Source: Rhizobiales bacterium NRL2
GTDB taxonomy: Bacteria; Pseudomonadota; Alphaproteobacteria; Minwuiales; Minwuiaceae
Assembly: GCA_001664005.1 (NCBI GenBank)
Contig: CP016093.1
Location: 2,425,001-2,489,000 of the forward strand
DNA: 64,000 bases
Reading direction: 5' to 3'
The notes under the pieces were generated by a model that did no database searches, was not told the origin of the DNA, and saw nothing but the letters and a program-made list of their open reading frames with translations. The position numbers were made by a program, and so were the translations under genes. Positions 18,562 to 28,398 of this stretch are shown piece after piece (position 1 is the stretch's first letter; every line of letters begins with the position of its first letter).

Positions 18562-19649
18562 GCCCAGGCGCGGCGGGTCAGATAGACGACCTGGCCGGCG
18601 TCGACACCGCCCTGGTTGAGCTGGTCCCAGTTCGCCTTGTACCAGTCGATGTAGTCGACGAAGCCCCGCTCCAGCGGATATTGAGGATCGTAGCCGATCA
18701 GCGAGCGCGCCTTGTCGACATTCAGCGTGCCGCGTTCCGGCATCAGGCTGTCACGCGGGTTGTGCTTCACGTCGATGCCCGGGAAGTGCTGGCGGATGAT
18801 GTCGACCATCTGGTTGAGCGAGCGCGCGTCGCCATAGGTCAGGTTGAAGATCTCGTTGGCCGCGTCCTTCGAGGTCAGCGCGCCCATGACCCCGCCGATC
18901 AGGTCCTGGACATAGGTGAAGTCCAGGCAGTCGGAGCCGTCGCCGTTGATGGTCAGCGTGTTGCCGCGCAGCGCGTTCTCGATCAGCGCCTGACCGACGC
19001 GGCGGCTGACGCAGCGCTCGCCATAGAGCGCAGAGGGGCGGATGATGGTGAAGGGCAGTCCGAAGACCTGATTGTAGGCGATCACCATCTTCTCGCCCGC
19101 GAACTTCAGCGCGCCGTAGATGCCGAGCGGGTTGCACGAGGTTTCCTCGTCGACCACGCCGTCGGCGAAGGTGCCGTAGACCATCGACGAGGAGAAGTAG
19201 ACGAAGCGGTCGACGTTCAGCCGCGAGGAGCGGGCCACGTCGAGGGCGTTCTCGAGCGTGCGCAGCGAATGGTCGAATGTGGAGTAGGGATCCTTGTTGG
19301 AGCGGTTGGCGTGCGCCACCGCGGCCAGGTGGACGATGGCGTCCGGGTTCAGGTCCTCCATCGTCTCCGACAGGCCATGATAGTCGCGGGCGTCCATCTC
19401 CACGAAAGGCACGCGCGCCTCGTGCAGCAGGTTCATGCGCTGCTTGATGAAGTTGAGATAGATCTCGCCGTTGGGGTTCGTGTACCGCTCGCGCTCGATG
19501 GCGTAGTAGTTGTTGACGCCCAGACTGTCGACGACGGCGACGTCGACGCCGGCCTGCTTCATGGTCAGCGCCATGTTGTGGCCGATGAAGCCGGCGCCGC
19601 CGATGATGACGACCTTGCGCCCCTTCAGGGGATGATCAGTTGCAGACAT
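18558..19649 (-). CDS. NAD-dependent sugar epimerase/dehydratase (extended SDR)
   Basis: 363 aa. The Rossmann motif is IIGGAGFIGH (15-24), the catalytic pair is Y178 and K182 in IYGALK, and the serines lie in YFSSSMVYG (151-159). The NDP-sugar site GDGSDCLDFTYVQD in the C-terminal half fits an NDP-hexose 4-epimerase or 4,6-dehydratase. It lacks the PseB-type sequence, so it is not an obvious pseudaminate dehydratase. Its ATG at 19649 overlaps the end of the aminotransferase gene by 14 bp. Confidence 0.88.
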   Translation of the reverse strand: MSATDHPLKGRKVVIIGGAGFIGHNMALTMKQAGVDVAVVDSLGVNNYYAIERERYTNPNGEIYLNFIKQRMNLLHEARVPFVEMDARDYHGLSETMEDLNPDAIVHLAAVAHANRSNKDPYSTFDHSLRTLENALDVARSSRLNVDRFVYFSSSMVYGTFADGVVDEETSCNPLGIYGALKFAGEKMVIAYNQVFGLPFTIIRPSALYGERCVSRRVGQALIENALRGNTLTINGDGSDCLDFTYVQDLIGGVMGALTSKDAANEIFNLTYGDARSLNQMVDIIRQHFPGIDVKHNPRDSLMPERGTLNVDKARSLIGYDPQYPLERGFVDYIDWYKANWDQLNQGGVDAGQVVYLTRRAWA

Positions 19650-20871
19650 CGTGGATCGCCCTCTTCATCGCTTGCGTAATTCGGTCCATGTCGTCCTCGT
19701 CCAGGTGCGGCCCGACCGGCAGCGCGATCGACTGGCGGCTGATGCGGGTCGCGTGGGGGAAGTCCTCGGCCTTCAGGCCGTACTTGTCGCGGTAGTAGCC
19801 GAGCGCCGGGACAGGGCCGGGGTAGTAGACGGAGCTGCCGACGCCCTGCGCCTTCAGCGCCTTCACGATCTCCGAACGGCGGCCCTCGGCCGGCCCCTTC
19901 AGGATCACGCTCAGGCAGTAGTGGCTGCTTTCCAGGCCGTCATGGCTGGAGCGCAGGAGATCGAGTTCACCGATTTCCTTCAGCCCCGTCTCGAGACGCC
20001 AGTAGTTGCGGTGGCGCGCGGCGAGGAAGCCCTCGAGACGCTTGATCTGCTCGATGCCGATGGCCGCCTGGAGCTCGTTCATGCGGTAGTTGAAGCCGAG
20101 CTGGGTGACGTCATAGACGCCGGGCTCGGCGCGTTCGACCACCGTGCGGTCCAGGCCGAAGGCCTTCTGGCGGCGGATGCGCTCGGCGATGGCGGCGTCG
20201 CGGGTCAGCACCATGCCGCCCTCGGCCGTGGTCATGTGCTTGACGGGATAGAAGGAGAAGCAGCCGAGGTCGCCCAGCAGGCCCGCGTGGATGCCGTCGA
20301 CAGTGGAGCCGATGGCGAGCGCCGCGTCCTCGATGACCGGCAGGCCGTGCTTCGCCGCGATCGCGTTCAGGCGGCGCATGTCGACCGGCATGCCGAGATA
20401 GTGCACCACCGAGATCGCCTTGGTGCGGTCGTTTATGGCAGCTTCGATCTGATCCAGGTCGGCGTTGCCCGTGACCGGCTCGGCGTCGACGAAGACCGGT
20501 TTCGCGCCGACATATTCGACTGCATGGGCCGTGGCGGTGTGGGTCTGGGCGGGCACGATCACCTCGTCGCCTTCACCGAGACCCATCTGGAAATAGGCGA
20601 GATGCAGGCCGGCGGTGCAGGAGGAGACGCTTATCGCCTCGCCGCCGCCGCACCAGGCGGCAAAATCGTTTTCGAAGGCGACGGCGCGGGGCCCGTGAAC
20701 GAGTTGCGGGCTGTCGAGCACTTCGAGCACCGCGCGGCGCTCCTCGTCGCCCAGGATCGGGCGGCCGAAGTGGATTTCCTTCGGTTCAGAAGTAACGGAC
20801 GGGCTCCGCGCGTCCGCTGTGGACGGCGCGTTCGATGGCGAAGCAGACGGCGAGGGCGCTGAATATCCCAT
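19636..20871 (-). CDS. DegT/DnrJ/EryC1/StrS sugar aminotransferase
   Basis: 411 aa. It has the family PLP features: VSSCTAGLHLA (82-92), EDAALAIGS (181-189) and FSFYPVKHMTTAEGGM with the cofactor lysine K211. It puts an amino group on a keto-sugar nucleotide. The start is unusual. No ATG, GTG or TTG exists between the Gfo/Idh stop and the conserved IHFGRPILGDEE region, and the ATG at 20871 lies 86 bp inside the upstream gene. That ATG has a near-perfect GGAGG 9 nt upstream, so the Ser/Pro/Ala-rich first ~30 residues, a product of overlapping frames, appear to be translated. Confidence 0.9.
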   Translation of the reverse strand: MGYSAPSPSASPSNAPSTADARSPSVTSEPKEIHFGRPILGDEERRAVLEVLDSPQLVHGPRAVAFENDFAAWCGGGEAISVSSCTAGLHLAYFQMGLGEGDEVIVPAQTHTATAHAVEYVGAKPVFVDAEPVTGNADLDQIEAAINDRTKAISVVHYLGMPVDMRRLNAIAAKHGLPVIEDAALAIGSTVDGIHAGLLGDLGCFSFYPVKHMTTAEGGMVLTRDAAIAERIRRQKAFGLDRTVVERAEPGVYDVTQLGFNYRMNELQAAIGIEQIKRLEGFLAARHRNYWRLETGLKEIGELDLLRSSHDGLESSHYCLSVILKGPAEGRRSEIVKALKAQGVGSSVYYPGPVPALGYYRDKYGLKAEDFPHATRISRQSIALPVGPHLDEDDMDRITQAMKRAIHDVCN

Positions 20872-21793
20872 CGACGCCTACCTCCGGCTCACGGTCTTCG
20901 ATGACCGCGTCCACGAAATCGTGCAGAAGATCGCCCTTGTCGACACCGGGATAAGCCTCCGTGATCGCCTCCGGCTCCATGCCGGGATCACGGGAACGGT
21001 AAACAAACGCGCTTTCCAAACGGTTAACGAAGCTGGCCGCGGTGCCGTAGACCTCCAGCTTGTGGAAGTGGGGCTTCACGCAGCCGCCATTGCAGCCGAT
21101 CTTGGCCACCATGCCGCTCTCGAAGCGCACGATCGCCTGGACCAGATCGTGATTGGCGAAGCCGCTGTCGCGGGTGGCGATCCGGTTGCCATAGGCCTGG
21201 ACCTCCACGGCGCGGTCGCCGGTCAGCCAGAGCACGAGGTCGATCATGTGCACCGCGCCGCCCAGCACCAGCGAGTAGCCCGGCAGTTCGCCGCGCCAGC
21301 CGCCCAGCAGCTTGTGGATACGGCCGTACTGGTAGTCGGCGTCGATATGGAATATCTCGCCGAAGCGGCCTTCCTCGATCTCCGCCTTCAGCCAGCGGAA
21401 GCGGGGGCAACGGCGCAGGATCAGGTTCGACGACAGCTTCAGATGCGGCTTCTCGCGCAGCTTGTCGCGGACGATGCGGGCATGATCCTCGCGCAGGACG
21501 ACCGGCTTTTCGACGAAGACATGCTTGCCGGCGTCGAGGGCGCGGACGACCTGCTCGAAATGATGCTGGTCGTAGCTGGCGATGGAGACGATGGCGATTT
21601 CCGGATCGTCCAGAACCGCATCCGCATCCGCCGAGATCGGCCGGTCGGGATGGCGGCTGGCGACGTCGGCGCGCTTGTCGGGGCAGAAGTCGGCGAGGCG
21701 GGTCACGCGGCAGCCCGGATGGCGTTCATAGCCCGCGATGTGGCGTTCGCCGACGCCGAGGCCGATCACGCCCGCGGCGATCGGGGCGGTCAT
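20786..21793 (-). CDS. Gfo/Idh/MocA-family NAD(P)-dependent oxidoreductase
   Basis: 335 aa. The Rossmann motif is IGLGVGERH (10-18) and the catalytic loop is VEKPVV (94-99). The C-terminal sheet domain has GGAVHMIDLVLWL with the usual His. In sugar clusters such enzymes oxidise C3 or another hydroxyl of a nucleotide sugar to a ketone for a DegT aminotransferase, as WbpB does before WbpE; that pairing is suggested by the direct gene overlap (86 bp). The ATG at 21793 overlaps the stop of the cytidylyltransferase gene (ATGA). Confidence 0.88.
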   Translation of the reverse strand: MTAPIAAGVIGLGVGERHIAGYERHPGCRVTRLADFCPDKRADVASRHPDRPISADADAVLDDPEIAIVSIASYDQHHFEQVVRALDAGKHVFVEKPVVLREDHARIVRDKLREKPHLKLSSNLILRRCPRFRWLKAEIEEGRFGEIFHIDADYQYGRIHKLLGGWRGELPGYSLVLGGAVHMIDLVLWLTGDRAVEVQAYGNRIATRDSGFANHDLVQAIVRFESGMVAKIGCNGGCVKPHFHKLEVYGTAASFVNRLESAFVYRSRDPGMEPEAITEAYPGVDKGDLLHDFVDAVIEDREPEVGVDGIFSALAVCFAIERAVHSGRAEPVRYF

Positions 21794-22482
21794 GCGCTGC
21801 GCTCTTCCAGTTTCGGCGCCAGTTCGTGCCAATGATAGCGCCAGGCGGGGGCGGAGAGCTCGCGCGCCACCTGCCGGAAACGCTGGAACTCCTCCTCGGT
21901 GTCGATGACCATCGACGTCGCGCTCGCGTCGGTCTCCGCGCGGATGGAGACGATGCGATAGCCCGACTCGGGGCGATAGAACCACGGCGTCACGTGCTCG
22001 CGGTCCGCAGGATCATGCATGCGGCTCTCGGCGCCGAGGAAGATGGCGCTGTCGATGACCTCGATGGACTGCCCCTTGGGGAATGTGCGCTCGACGACAT
22101 TGGACACGAGGTCCGGCCGTTCAGCGCGGAACAGTTCCACAGCGCGGTCGACGATGCGGTAGTCGATCAGCGGGCTGTCGCCGGAGATACGCACGAAGGC
22201 GCGGACGGGAAAGCGTTCCAGGACGCAGCGGAAGCGGCCGGCCACGTCCAGCAGGGGGCCGCGGATCACCGGTGTCCCGCGCGCGGTGCAGTGGGCGGCG
22301 AGCGCATCGTCCAGGGGATCGTCGGACGTCGCCACGATCAGCGGACGGGCGCTGCGGCAGCGTTCCAGCGCGTCGAGGGTGTAGTCGATCAGCCGACGGC
22401 CGGCCACCGCGCGCATCACCTTGGCGGGACAACGTTGCGAGCCCGTGCGCGCCTGTACGATAACCGGGATCAGGTCCTGCAT
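21790..22482 (-). CDS. SpsF-type cytidylyltransferase (sugar-nucleotide transferase)
   Basis: 230 aa from the ATG at 22482. It opens with PVIVQARTGSQRCPAKVM, the nucleotide-binding signature of the SpsF/CMP-KDO synthetase fold, followed by ISGDSPLID, where an acidic residue binds the metal. SpsF and SpsE (NeuB-like) are a known pair in spore-coat sugar clusters, and here too the NeuB-like gene is in the same operon. It is the only candidate in the window for making the CMP-activated donor sugar. The activity is inferred from family and context. Confidence 0.85.
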   Translation of the reverse strand: MQDLIPVIVQARTGSQRCPAKVMRAVAGRRLIDYTLDALERCRSARPLIVATSDDPLDDALAAHCTARGTPVIRGPLLDVAGRFRCVLERFPVRAFVRISGDSPLIDYRIVDRAVELFRAERPDLVSNVVERTFPKGQSIEVIDSAIFLGAESRMHDPADREHVTPWFYRPESGYRIVSIRAETDASATSMVIDTEEEFQRFRQVARELSAPAWRYHWHELAPKLEERSA

Positions 22483-22489
22483 CGTCGTC

Positions 22490-24262
22490 TCAGTCCAGTT
22501 CCAACCTCTCGCCGGCCCGCCTGCGGGCCGCGGCGCAGGGCACGGCGGGCCATTCATCGGGCCGGTCGGCGACGAAGATATCCGTGGTCGGGAACCAGGG
22601 CTCGACGCCGGCGCCGAAATGGAAGCGGTCGTGCTTGTGCAGCAGGGTGATCGCAGGAATTTGCATCGCGCCGGCGATGGCCACCGGCGAGGAGGAAATC
22701 GAAACCATGTAGTCGAGGGCGGCGGTATAGGCGGCCGCCTCGTCGAGCTGGTCACGGCGGTCGATATCGTCCCAGTCGTGCAGGATGACACCCTTCTCGT
22801 CGGCCAGGCGGCGGCAGTCCTCGCGCGCGTCCTTGTACATGCAGTTCACGAAATGGCCGCCCTTCTGCTGCAGGTCGAAGAAGGGCTGGAAGTCCATCAG
22901 TGACATGTAGCCCTTGGCGCGGATCGGCGTGATGAAACCGCCGGACCAGCAGATGCCGATCTTCGGGCCGTCGCCGATGGCGTCGAAACGGGAGCGCCAG
23001 AACGCCACCCGTTCCGGGTCGGGCTTCAGGTAGGCGCCGTTGCGGGCGAAGCTGGCGACATCGCCGCGCACGAGCTGGAAGATCGAGCCGGAGGGGATGA
23101 ACAGGTCCGGCTGCGGCACGCCGTCTTCCCGCAGCCAGCCATAGTGGCGGTGGATCTTGGCGTTGGAGCGGAAGGTGACGTGGCGGTGCACCGTCGCGTC
23201 GGGGAAGGAGCGCTGGAACCAGGTCACAAGACGCCGGTCGCACTCGATGATGACGTGGCCGGCGCGTTCGATGACGTCCTGATAGGCGCTGGCGAAGATG
23301 ATGGCGTCGCCGATGCCCTGTTCATCGCAGATCAGGATGGTCTTGTCGGAAATGTCCTCGCCCTGCCAGCGGGGCAGGTCGTGGACGAAGACGACCGAAT
23401 CCTTGCGCCGCCGGTCCAGGCGCCATTCGTATTCGGCCCAGCCCTTTTCGAGGTCGCCGACACCGAGCAGGGAGGAAGCGTAGGAGAACCGCGTGTCGGC
23501 GTCGTCGGGGCGGAGCGCCACCGATTTCTCCAGGAAGGGCAGGGACTCCGCGAACCGTCCCTCGGCGGAATAGGCGTGGCCCATGTTCGACCAGGCGAGG
23601 TCGTAGTCGGGATTGAGCCGGAGTGACTCCTCGAAGAACGGCCGCGCATGATCGGCGCCCCGCGCTTCAGCCACCGTGACGCCCAACGCCTGCCAGAGCG
23701 TGTAGTCCTGCTGCGACTGCTCGATGGCGAATTTCAGTGTGTCGATGGCCAGGTCGTACTCGCCCTTGCCGCGCTTGACGGCGGCCAGCGCCGTATGGCC
23801 GCGGGGGTCGTCGGGGTTGCGCTGGATGACCATGGCGTACATGCGCTCGGCAGCGTCCAGCATGCCCAGGTCCTGGGCCAGCAGGCCGATCCCGTACAAC
23901 AGCTCCAGATCCTCGCCCGCGGCCTTCAGGGCCTTCTCCATGACGTGGATCGCGGCCTGGACGTTGCCGGCATGGCGCAGGTTGTTGCCCAGCACCAGCA
24001 ACGTGTCGGCGTTGTGCGGGTCCAGCCGGTGGGCCTGCAGCAGTTCGGCCGAGGCCTCCACGAACTTGTTCATGTGTGACAGCTTGCCGGCCTTGGCGAG
24101 ATGCTGGATCGCGCGTTTCAGCTCCGCCCTGGTCGGCGTGCGGTCGTCATCGACGCGGGCGATCGCGTCCAGGATCTGGATCGTGTCGCCCTGCATGATG
24201 GTCCGGCCGACCTTGGGGCCTTGCAGCGGTTCGGACTTGGTCAGATGGGCGTGTCGGGCCAT
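22490..24262 (-). CDS. TPR-domain glycosyltransferase, FlmG-like flagellin glycosyltransferase candidate
   Basis: 590 aa. Residues ~40-270 contain about six tetratricopeptide repeats (for example NADTLLVLGNNLRHAGN and DLAWSNMGHAYSAEGRF). Residues ~290-570 form a GT-B-like C-terminal half with CDEQGIGDAIIFAS and KIGICWSGG, and SISSSPVAIAGAM near the end, as in heptosyltransferase-like domains. This size and layout match FlmG of Caulobacter, which binds flagellins through its TPRs and adds pseudaminic acid. It is the first gene of the sugar operon and is divergent from flbT. Orthology is inference from architecture and place. The start at 24262 is not marked by a strong ribosome-binding site; 24196 is an alternative. 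Confidence 0.8.
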   Translation of the reverse strand: MARHAHLTKSEPLQGPKVGRTIMQGDTIQILDAIARVDDDRTPTRAELKRAIQHLAKAGKLSHMNKFVEASAELLQAHRLDPHNADTLLVLGNNLRHAGNVQAAIHVMEKALKAAGEDLELLYGIGLLAQDLGMLDAAERMYAMVIQRNPDDPRGHTALAAVKRGKGEYDLAIDTLKFAIEQSQQDYTLWQALGVTVAEARGADHARPFFEESLRLNPDYDLAWSNMGHAYSAEGRFAESLPFLEKSVALRPDDADTRFSYASSLLGVGDLEKGWAEYEWRLDRRRKDSVVFVHDLPRWQGEDISDKTILICDEQGIGDAIIFASAYQDVIERAGHVIIECDRRLVTWFQRSFPDATVHRHVTFRSNAKIHRHYGWLREDGVPQPDLFIPSGSIFQLVRGDVASFARNGAYLKPDPERVAFWRSRFDAIGDGPKIGICWSGGFITPIRAKGYMSLMDFQPFFDLQQKGGHFVNCMYKDAREDCRRLADEKGVILHDWDDIDRRDQLDEAAAYTAALDYMVSISSSPVAIAGAMQIPAITLLHKHDRFHFGAGVEPWFPTTDIFVADRPDEWPAVPCAAARRRAGERLELD

Positions 24263-24305
24263 GGGAAACGGTCATCCGTTGTTTCTGGATCGAGCCGCAT
24301 CAAAG

Positions 24306-24317
24306 ACCGTGCACGGT
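24306..24317. promoter_or_regulatory. Perfect 12-bp palindrome ACCGTGCACGGT
   Basis: Fully self-complementary 12-mer, 44 bp upstream of the TPR-glycosyltransferase start, in the flbT divergent region. Could be an operator; no regulator is identified. It touches the CtrA-like box at 24317. Confidence 0.35.
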
Positions 24318-24331
24318 TAAAATTGTTTGAA
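24317..24331. promoter_or_regulatory. CtrA-like box TTAA-N7-TGAA
   Basis: TTAAAATTGTTTGAA has one mismatch to TTAA-N7-TTAA. It is nearer the glycosyltransferase gene (55 bp from its start) and abuts the palindrome at 24306. A possible site for CtrA, which controls flagellar genes in this class; binding is inference. Confidence 0.35.
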
Positions 24332-24359
24332 GCATGACTTCTCTCGGAGCTGTTCGGCG

Positions 24360-24374
24360 TTAACGATAAATCAA
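24360..24374. promoter_or_regulatory. CtrA-like box TTAA-N7-TCAA
   Basis: TTAACGATAAATCAA, followed by CC, has one mismatch to the CtrA consensus. It lies in the middle of the 208-bp gap between the glycosyltransferase operon and flbT, 97 bp before flbT. With the box at 24317 it makes two candidate CtrA sites in one divergent flagellar promoter region. The rest of the gap shows no other clear element. Confidence 0.4.
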
Positions 24375-24470
24375 CCGCGCCCGCGCAGATTCCGCATCGA
24401 TGGCCGTGCCCGCGGCCGTCATGGATGTTCAACTGTCTCGGGAGGGCCGGGCGACCGGCCGGATCGCAAC

Positions 24471-24875
24471 ATGGCGCTGAAACTCACCCTCAAGCCTGGC
24501 GAGAAATTCGTCATCAACGGCGCCGTCATCGCCAATGGCGACCGCCGCGCGACGCTCGTCCTGCACAACAAGGCGTCGATCCTGCGGGAGAAGGACATCC
24601 TGAAGCCCGAGCGCGTCGACACGCCGGCGAAGCGAATCTACTTCGCCATCATGTCGATGTATCTCGACGAAAAGGTCCGGCCGCGGTTCTACGAAGAATT
24701 CGTCTTGCGCATGTCGGAGTTCATGGGGGTCGTCACGGATGCTGACGCCCTGGCGAATTGTGTCGCCATCAGCCAGTGCGTGATGGACCGTCAGTACTAC
24801 AAGGGTCTGACGCTGTGCCGCCGCCTGCTCGACTTCGAAAGAGAGAGACTGAGCTATGAGCCTGCGAGCGTATAG
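24471..24875 (+). CDS. flbT: Flagellar biosynthesis repressor FlbT
   Basis: 134 aa from the ATG at 24471. It begins with the family signature MALKLTLKPGEKFVINGAVI, followed by HNKASILREKDIL and YLDEKVRPRFYEEFV, all typical of FlbT. FlbT binds the 5' leader of flagellin mRNA and controls its stability and translation when flagellar assembly is incomplete. It overlaps flaF by 20 bp, the usual arrangement in Alphaproteobacteria, and is divergent from the TPR-glycosyltransferase. No flagellin gene is in the window. Confidence 0.95.
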   Translation: MALKLTLKPGEKFVINGAVIANGDRRATLVLHNKASILREKDILKPERVDTPAKRIYFAIMSMYLDEKVRPRFYEEFVLRMSEFMGVVTDADALANCVAISQCVMDRQYYKGLTLCRRLLDFERERLSYEPASV

Positions 24876-25215
24876 CAATGCGCAGCGTGTCGTGGAGACG
24901 CCGCGCGATACCGAATACCGCCTGTTCGCCGAGATCACGCGGCGGCTGATCGAGGTCAAGGACCTGCCCCGTCATGACAATGGCGTCATCGAGGCGATCC
25001 ACCGCAACAAGCGGCTGTGGTCGACCCTGATGGCGGATTGCTCCCGGGACGGCAACTCGCTGCCGGAATCCACCCGCGCCTCGATCATCTCGCTGGCGCT
25101 GTGGGTGGACCGTCATTCCAGCGCCGTGATGCGCGGCCAGGAAAGCGTCGACGACCTCGTGGCGGTGAACCGGACCATCATGGAAGGTCTGGCGCAGCGG
25201 CCCGCCGCCGCCTGA
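24856..25215 (+). CDS. flaF: Flagellar biosynthesis regulator FlaF
   Basis: 119 aa, the normal length. It starts with AYSNAQRVVETPRDTEYRLF, continues with NKRLWSTLMADC and ends with LVAVNRTIMEGL, the FlaF pattern. FlaF is a secretion chaperone and activator of flagellin that opposes FlbT. Its ATG lies inside flbT. No obvious terminator follows before the GST gene, 63 bp downstream, which has its own strong ribosome-binding site. Confidence 0.94.
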   Translation: MSLRAYSNAQRVVETPRDTEYRLFAEITRRLIEVKDLPRHDNGVIEAIHRNKRLWSTLMADCSRDGNSLPESTRASIISLALWVDRHSSAVMRGQESVDDLVAVNRTIMEGLAQRPAAA

Positions 25216-25278
25216 TCGCGGTTCCATGCCGGCTCTCCCTGGGCTAGACCGAAGGTCTGAACCGGGGAGGGTTTTCAC

Positions 25279-26037
25279 ATGTCGAGATTCGTATCCATCA
25301 CCGAGGCCCGGGCGATGTCCGGGCTGCGCATGGCGTGCCTGCGCGCAGTGCCGAGCCCCTGGACCGAAGCGGCCAAGGGCATCTTTCACATCAAGGGACT
25401 GGACTGCCAGTACGCGGGGCAGTCGGAGGACGATCCCGAGAACGCCATTGCCGAGTGGGCGGGCGATTCGTCGGCGCCCGTCGTGGCCTATGATGACGAG
25501 CCGCTGCGCAGCGGCTGGGCCGGGATCCTGTTGCTGGCTGAACGCCTCGCGCCTGAGACGCCGCTGCTGCCCGCCGATTTCGAGGGCCGGGCCGTTGTCA
25601 TGGGGCTGGCCCACGAGATCTGCGGCGAGATGGGACTGGGCTGGGCAGCCCGCAATCTCCTCGTCGGAGAGGGATTCGCAAGCGAAGGCGCCAGCGGCTT
25701 CCACCCCAAGGTGGGCAAGTTCCTGGCCGGCAAGTACGGCTATCGGGAAGACGAGGACTATCGTGGCCGCGTCATCCAGATCCTCGAAGGGCTGTCGGCG
25801 CGGATCGCGGGCAGGCGCTTCCTGGTCGGCGACAGCCTGACCGCGGTCGATATCTACTGGGCCGTGTTCTCGAATCTGTTGGCGCCGCTGCCCGAGGACA
25901 AGCTGCCCATGCACCCGCGCTTCCGCCAGATGTGGGAGACGGCGCCCGCAGAGGTGAAGGCCGCGGCCTCCGGCGAACTGATGGCGCACCGGGACCGCAT
26001 CTACGACGAATATCTGGAGACGCCGGCGGTTCTCTGA
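25279..26037 (+). CDS. Glutathione S-transferase-like protein
   Basis: 252 aa. The C-terminal half has the GST helical core: RIAGRRFLVGDSLTAVDIYWA (about 172-192) with the N-capping box and hydrophobic staple, and SAPVVAYDDEPLRSGW (65-80) is the cis-Pro and glutathione-binding segment. The N-terminal thioredoxin part is less standard, starting SITEARAMSGLRMAC, so the substrate and even glutathione use are uncertain. ATG follows GGGGAGGG at good spacing. It ends before a strong bidirectional terminator. Confidence 0.75.
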   Translation: MSRFVSITEARAMSGLRMACLRAVPSPWTEAAKGIFHIKGLDCQYAGQSEDDPENAIAEWAGDSSAPVVAYDDEPLRSGWAGILLLAERLAPETPLLPADFEGRAVVMGLAHEICGEMGLGWAARNLLVGEGFASEGASGFHPKVGKFLAGKYGYREDEDYRGRVIQILEGLSARIAGRRFLVGDSLTAVDIYWAVFSNLLAPLPEDKLPMHPRFRQMWETAPAEVKAAASGELMAHRDRIYDEYLETPAVL

Positions 26038-26069
26038 GCGCCGCCACCGGCAGCAGCACCGGAAAAGCA

Positions 26070-26101
26070 AAAGCCCCGCGGGATCGCTCCCGCGGGGCTT
26101 T
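26070..26101. terminator. Bidirectional rho-independent-type terminator
   Basis: Perfect 14-bp stem AAAGCCCCGCGGGA / TCCCGCGGGGCTTT with a TCGC loop. Runs of A and T sit at the base on both sides, so it can stop the GST gene (+) and hppA (-), which converge here. Confidence 0.93.
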
Positions 26102-26127
26102 CTGTTTCGGGACCGTGGTCCGTCCGC

Positions 26128-28233
<2,106 letters not shown>

Positions 28234-28366
28234 TTCTGTATGTCCCCTGTCGAACGGAAACGAATGGCAGGGTGGCCTCGAAACCCCTCCGAACACGCGG
28301 CCCTGCCGTCGAGAGTGGCGGCTATATGCCAAAACCGCCCGTCCAGCGCAACAGATGCGCAAGATT

Positions 28367-28390
28367 GCGGCACTCCCATGCGGGAGCCGC
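28367..28390 (-). terminator. Weak terminator-like hairpin after the MFS gene
   Basis: GGGAG/CTCCC stem with an ATGC-type loop, extended by four more pairs after a 2-nt bulge, 8 bp past the MFS stop codon. There is no T-run, so it may only pause transcription before hppA. Confidence 0.35.
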
Positions 28391-28398
28391 AGACGCGG

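Noticed and set aside
18558-20871. Pseudaminic acid genes pseB/pseC
   Set aside because: The SDR and DegT proteins have the general family motifs but not the features recalled for PseB, and no PseG hydrolase accompanies them; a specific pseudaminate name is not justified.
10993-24262. Horizontally acquired island
   Set aside because: Although surface-sugar operons are often transferred, no integrase, IS, tRNA or direct repeat flanks it, and codon choice looks like that of its neighbours; transfer is not supported by the sequence alone.
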